Made by a program: the position numbers and the translations under genes
In this document: positions 5,999 through 8,703 of the stretch, piece by piece
How the letters are laid out: every line of letters starts with the position of its first letter
Position numbering within the stretch: the first letter of the stretch is position 1
Notes under the pieces: model-generated
The model's database searches: none
What the model was told of the DNA's origin: nothing
What the model saw: the letters and a program-made list of their open reading frames with translations, nothing else
NCBI GenBank assembly: GCA_003520455.1
Contig: DOUV01000382.1
Coordinates: 1-8,703, forward strand
Direction of reading: 5' to 3'
Length of the DNA stretch: 8,703 nucleotides
DNA from: Chloroflexota bacterium
Lineage (GTDB): Bacteria > Chloroflexota > Anaerolineae > Ardenticatenales > Ardenticatenaceae

Positions 5999-6027
5999 GG
6001 TGGGCGAGGGTAGCGCCCTCGCCCACC
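5999..6027 (+). other. Strong 12-bp perfect stem-loop downstream of the DUF4037 gene
   Basis: GGTGGGCGAGGG (5999-6010) and CCCTCGCCCACC (6016-6027) are exact reverse complements around the loop TAGCG. It begins 32 nt after the TAA of the DUF4037 gene. The stem is very GC-rich and would be the most stable hairpin in the window. There is no T-run after it (TGAGACAGCC follows), so it is not a standard intrinsic terminator. It may be a processing or 3'-end protecting hairpin, a partial terminator between DUF4037 and the UroD-like gene, or one copy of a dispersed palindromic repeat. Confidence 0.75.
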
Positions 6028-6062
6028 TGAGACAGCCGTCCCAATATGTGCGAATCGCCGTT

Positions 6063-6076
6063 GCCGGGCGCCCGGC
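6063..6076. other. 14-bp perfect palindrome upstream of the UroD-like gene
   Basis: GCCGGGCGCCCGGC is its own reverse complement. It lies 45 nt before the ATG at 6122, in the same 155-nt gap as the 12-bp stem-loop. It could be a dimeric regulator's operator for the last two genes or a second RNA hairpin. In GC-rich DNA a chance origin is possible. Confidence 0.4.
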
Positions 6077-6121
6077 CCTGCGTCCCTAACGGAGACACCC
6101 GATCGGCTACGAGGAGTCGGA

Positions 6122-7102
6122 ATGAACTCAAAAGAACGAGTGCTGGCCACGATCAACCGGCAGCCCAGCGACCGGACGCCGCTTGATTGTTGGCTCTACC
6201 AGAAACAGTTCGTCGAGAAGCTCGCGGCCGAGTACGGCCCCCGCGAGCAATTTCTGGACGACTTCAACATCGACCTGTTCGTCGGCTTCGTACCCTGGCC
6301 CAACCAATTAGGGCGCAAAGTCGACGTGACCGAGTTGGCGGAGATTGACCTCGGCGACCCCCGCGACCCGCGCTGGCTCACCCACACCGTCTGGAACGAG
6401 GATTTCGCGGGGTGCAATGTGCGGGAGGCCGTCGCCCAGCACGGCGACCGGCGGGCCGTGATCGCGCACATCTGGGGCATCGTGGAGGGCACGAGTTCCT
6501 TCTTGGGCATTGAAAACTGCTGGGCCAACCTGGGTCTCGAGCCGGAACTGATGACGGCCTGGTTCGAGCGCTACGCCGACTGGCTGGGCGACCTCGTCGA
6601 GAGTTGCATCGACGCCGGTGTCGACATTATCACGCTGTCCGACGATTGGGGCAGCAACCAGAACATGCTCTTCTCGCCGCGCATGTGGCGCCGCATGATC
6701 GCGCCCTACGCCGCCCGGGTCGTCCAGCGCGCCCGCGACCGCGGTGTCCCGGTCAACCTGCACAGCGACGGCTACATCATGGACATTCTGGATGACGTGG
6801 TGCAGATGGGCTTCACCATGATTCACCCGGTCCAGGAGAGCGCCGGGATGGATCCGACAATCATCAAAGAAGAGTACGGCGACCGCCTGGTCGTCTACGG
6901 CTCGCTGGATGTGGTCGACGGGCTCTACAGCCACGACGGCGAGGCGCTAGACAACTACATTATCCAGCGCTTCGAGACCTACGCGCCAGGCGGCGGCTTC
7001 ATCTTCAACACTGGCCACTTCGTCCAGCCGGATATCCCCCCCCAGCGCCTCGTTCGCGCCTACACCCTGGCCAATGAGTTGGCCCTCAAATATGGCGCAT
7101 GA
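6122..7102 (+). CDS. Uroporphyrinogen decarboxylase-superfamily protein (MtaA/CmuA-like), unknown substrate
   Basis: This 326-residue protein belongs to the URO-D/methyltransferase superfamily. Visible marks are the N-terminal MNSKERVLATINRQPSDRTP (1-20), typical of the group; DIITLSDDWGSNQNMLFSP (168-186), the barrel strand with paired Asp; VNLHSDGYIMDIL (211-223); GFTMIHPVQESAGMDP (230-245); and FIFNTGHFVQPDIPP (293-307). True UroD (heme synthesis) is unlikely from the context and motifs. MtaA/CmuA methyltransferases usually carry His-x-Cys as zinc ligands where this protein has H214-S-D216, so the Cys is replaced by Asp. Relatives occur beside glycosidases and sugar transporters in many bacteria, with no established reaction known to me; demethylation or another carbon-bond step on a sugar is speculation. 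GAGGAG at 6111-6116, 5 nt before the ATG, supports the start. The TGA stop overlaps the GH78 start (ATGA), so the two proteins are probably made in step. Confidence 0.88.
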   Translation: MNSKERVLATINRQPSDRTPLDCWLYQKQFVEKLAAEYGPREQFLDDFNIDLFVGFVPWPNQLGRKVDVTELAEIDLGDPRDPRWLTHTVWNEDFAGCNVREAVAQHGDRRAVIAHIWGIVEGTSSFLGIENCWANLGLEPELMTAWFERYADWLGDLVESCIDAGVDIITLSDDWGSNQNMLFSPRMWRRMIAPYAARVVQRARDRGVPVNLHSDGYIMDILDDVVQMGFTMIHPVQESAGMDPTIIKEEYGDRLVVYGSLDVVDGLYSHDGEALDNYIIQRFETYAPGGGFIFNTGHFVQPDIPPQRLVRAYTLANELALKYGA

Positions 7103-8703
7103 GCACTCTCGCTTTCCCCGACCAGGCCGTATGGATTGGCTCCGACCACCCCTTCGACCTGCAAGAGGTCTACCTCTGCTTCCGCCGGACGTGGCGACTT
7201 GAGAGCCGGCCGACCAGCACCGGGCTGTTGATCTCAGCCGACAGCCGCTACAAATTATGGGTCAATGGGAGCTTCGTGGCGCGCGGGCCGGCCCGCAGCT
7301 ACCCCCACGCCCAATCCGTCGACCGGCTCGATATCACTTCGTCCCTGCGGGCAGGCGCCAACACCCTCGCGGTCCAGGTCTACCAGCCCGGGTACTCCCA
7401 CTTTGCCTACGTCCATCGCGCGGCCGCCGGGCTGCTGGCGGCTCTGACCTGCGACGGCCAACTCGTGCTGGTCACCGATCGGCGGTGGTGCACGCACCGC
7501 GACCCCTCGTTTGCATCGCTCGTTCCGCGCGTCTCCATCTACGGAAGCGGCGTCGAGGAGCGCGATCTCCACCTGGAGGATGGCTGGACCAGGCCCGCGT
7601 ACGATGATTCCGCGTGGGCCCGGGCTCGAATCGTGGCGCCCCTGGGCGGACCTCCCTGGACCGGCGTGCAACATCGTGCGCTGCCTCTGCTCCGCGAGCG
7701 CGAAGCCCCGATGACCCTGGTCCAGACTCGGCGAGGGCGTGGATCTTCCCAGCCGTCCAGCGATGCTCACTTGACCCTACGGAATGGCTGGCTCTCGGCC
7801 AGGCCCCACGCCATCACGCCGGACGAAGAGGGCTGGGCGCGTCCGGACCTGGCCGAGGGCGAATCTGCCTTCTGGCTCTTCGATCTTGGTCGGGCGTATA
7901 TCTGCCAGGGATGGATCGAGATCGAAGAGGCCGGCGGGCAGGAGCAAGTCGCAGTCGGCTACGCCGAGAAGATGCGCGGAGAGCAACTCATTCTCTCTGA
8001 TCCGCAGACGTACTGCCGGGTGCGATTGACAGACCGTTTCCGCCTCCGCCCGGGCCGCCAACGGGCGGAATCCTTCGCGCTGCGGGGCGGCCGGTACCTC
8101 CTGTTTCAACTCCGCGGACCAACCGGTGCCGCTCTTCGGCTGCGCTTTCACAACCGCGTGGCGGAATACCCCCTCGAGATTTCGAGGCCGCTCAACACGC
8201 CGGACCCGCTCCTGGCAAAGATCAGCACGCTCTGCGAGGAAACCCTTCGCGCCTGCCTGTTGGACGGCTTCATCGATACGCCCTGGCGCGAGGGGGCACA
8301 GTGGGTAGGCGATGCCCTGCCACAAGCCCTGACCATGGCAGCGATGTCGAATGACACCCGCCCGCTCCGGCGCGTCATCGAGATGGCCGCGCAAGGCGCC
8401 TACCTCGATGGCGTCTTGCCCGGTGTGATTCCCGGGGAGGTCCACGCCTACACCGTCGTCGATTACAATTTCATCTGGGTCGAACTGTTGAGCCTCTACC
8501 GCACGCTCAGCGGCGACGAGGACTTTGTGACCGCTCTGTGGCCGGCGCTGGTTACGATGTTGGACCGCTTCGACCAGGACCTCAACAGGGCCGGTCTACT
8601 CATCAGCCAGGCCGGCCGGCGACTCTTCCTGGACTGGGCGCCGCTCTCGCGCAATGAGCCGAGCGCCGTCTACAACCTCCACTTCCTATTGACCCTCCGC
8701 GAT
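7099..8703 (+). CDS. Alpha-L-rhamnosidase-like glycoside hydrolase (GH78), 3' end cut by the window
   Basis: The reading frame stays open for 535 codons to the window end, so the C-terminus is missing. GH78 enzymes release terminal alpha-L-rhamnose from glycosides by inversion. Residues about 25-120 look like the N-terminal beta-sandwich: SADSRYKLWVNGSFVARGPA (46-65) matches the galactose-binding-like pattern (yklwvNG..va.Gpa), then SLRAGANTLAVQVYQ. A second beta-rich region follows to about 375 (DDSAWARARIVAPLGGPPW near 172-190). The alpha/alpha-barrel begins near 380, with DTPWREGAQWVGD at 393-405. D393, E398 and D405 match the spacing of the D-x4-E-x6-D catalytic and rhamnose-binding residues known in GH78 (DCPxRExxxWxGD). 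The later catalytic Glu lies beyond the edge. No signal peptide is seen, so it acts inside the cell on imported oligosaccharides. ATGA overlap with the UroD-like gene. Other six-hairpin-barrel specificities remain possible. Confidence 0.88.
   Translation, partial: MSTLAFPDQAVWIGSDHPFDLQEVYLCFRRTWRLESRPTSTGLLISADSRYKLWVNGSFVARGPARSYPHAQSVDRLDITSSLRAGANTLAVQVYQPGYSHFAYVHRAAAGLLAALTCDGQLVLVTDRRWCTHRDPSFASLVPRVSIYGSGVEERDLHLEDGWTRPAYDDSAWARARIVAPLGGPPWTGVQHRALPLLREREAPMTLVQTRRGRGSSQPSSDAHLTLRNGWLSARPHAITPDEEGWARPDLAEGESAFWLFDLGRAYICQGWIEIEEAGGQEQVAVGYAEKMRGEQLILSDPQTYCRVRLTDRFRLRPGRQRAESFALRGGRYLLFQLRGPTGAALRLRFHNRVAEYPLEISRPLNTPDPLLAKISTLCEETLRACLLDGFIDTPWREGAQWVGDALPQALTMAAMSNDTRPLRRVIEMAAQGAYLDGVLPGVIPGEVHAYTVVDYNFIWVELLSLYRTLSGDEDFVTALWPALVTMLDRFDQDLNRAGLLISQAGRRLFLDWAPLSRNEPSAVYNLHFLLTLRD

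Noticed and set aside
5999..6027. Intrinsic (Rho-independent) terminator
   Set aside because: The stem is strong but no T-run follows it, so I list it only as a stem-loop.
6122..7102. Genuine heme-pathway uroporphyrinogen decarboxylase (hemE)
   Set aside because: No other heme genes are present, the motifs fit the sugar-cluster/methyltransferase-like branch, and it is coupled to a glycosidase gene.
7257..8000. Several short frames on both strands within 7257-8378
   Set aside because: A single + strand frame from 7099 reads through the whole region without a stop and encodes GH78 features; the short frames are shadows.

Overview
The window is a GC-rich piece of bacterial chromosome carrying a carbohydrate-use gene cluster in which every recognised gene is on the + strand. 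Three features suggest a non-enteric, high-GC bacterium: the base composition (well above 50% by eye), the GTG start at 1864, and the mix of a CUT2 sugar transporter with SGNH, DUF4037, UroD-like and GH78 proteins. Chloroflexota is my best guess, but it is not proven by anything here. I see no rRNA, tRNA, CRISPR array or transposase.

Layout. (1) At 1-189 is the 3' end of a CUT2 (RbsC-type) sugar permease cut by the window edge. (2) At 326-1867 is a double-NBD sugar ABC ATPase of RbsA type. (3) At 1864-3753, overlapping the ATPase by 4 nt, is a second RbsC-type permease whose C-terminus runs in frame into a complete-looking sugar-binding (Peripla_BP_4-like) domain. (4) At 3996-4850 is an intracellular SGNH/GDSL hydrolase. 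(5) At 4914-5966 is a DUF4037 nucleotidyltransferase-fold protein. (6) At 6122-7102 is a UroD/methyltransferase-superfamily protein. (7) From 7099 to the window end, overlapping the previous gene by 4 nt, is the first 535 codons of a GH78-type alpha-L-rhamnosidase. Intergenic gaps are short (63-242 nt) and each contains an inverted repeat, the strongest being a perfect 12-bp stem at 5999-6027.

Working model (inference): the transporter imports a rhamnose-containing saccharide or a related sugar. The SGNH enzyme then removes an ester group, and the GH78 enzyme, which has no signal peptide, cleaves a rhamnosyl (or related) linkage in the cytoplasm. The UroD-like and DUF4037 proteins have unknown roles in the same pathway. 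The two permeases are paralogues (about 72% identical over the 57 comparable residues, by hand alignment), so the channel may be a heterodimer, as in two-permease CUT2 systems such as the rhizobial rhamnose transporter. A free periplasmic binding protein may lie upstream of the window.

The most unusual item is the permease-binding-domain fusion. RbsC-type permeases are normally modelled with a cytoplasmic C-terminus, and the basic linker here supports that. The fused sugar-binding domain would then face the cytosol, where it could act as a sensor of imported sugar and not as a scavenging receptor.
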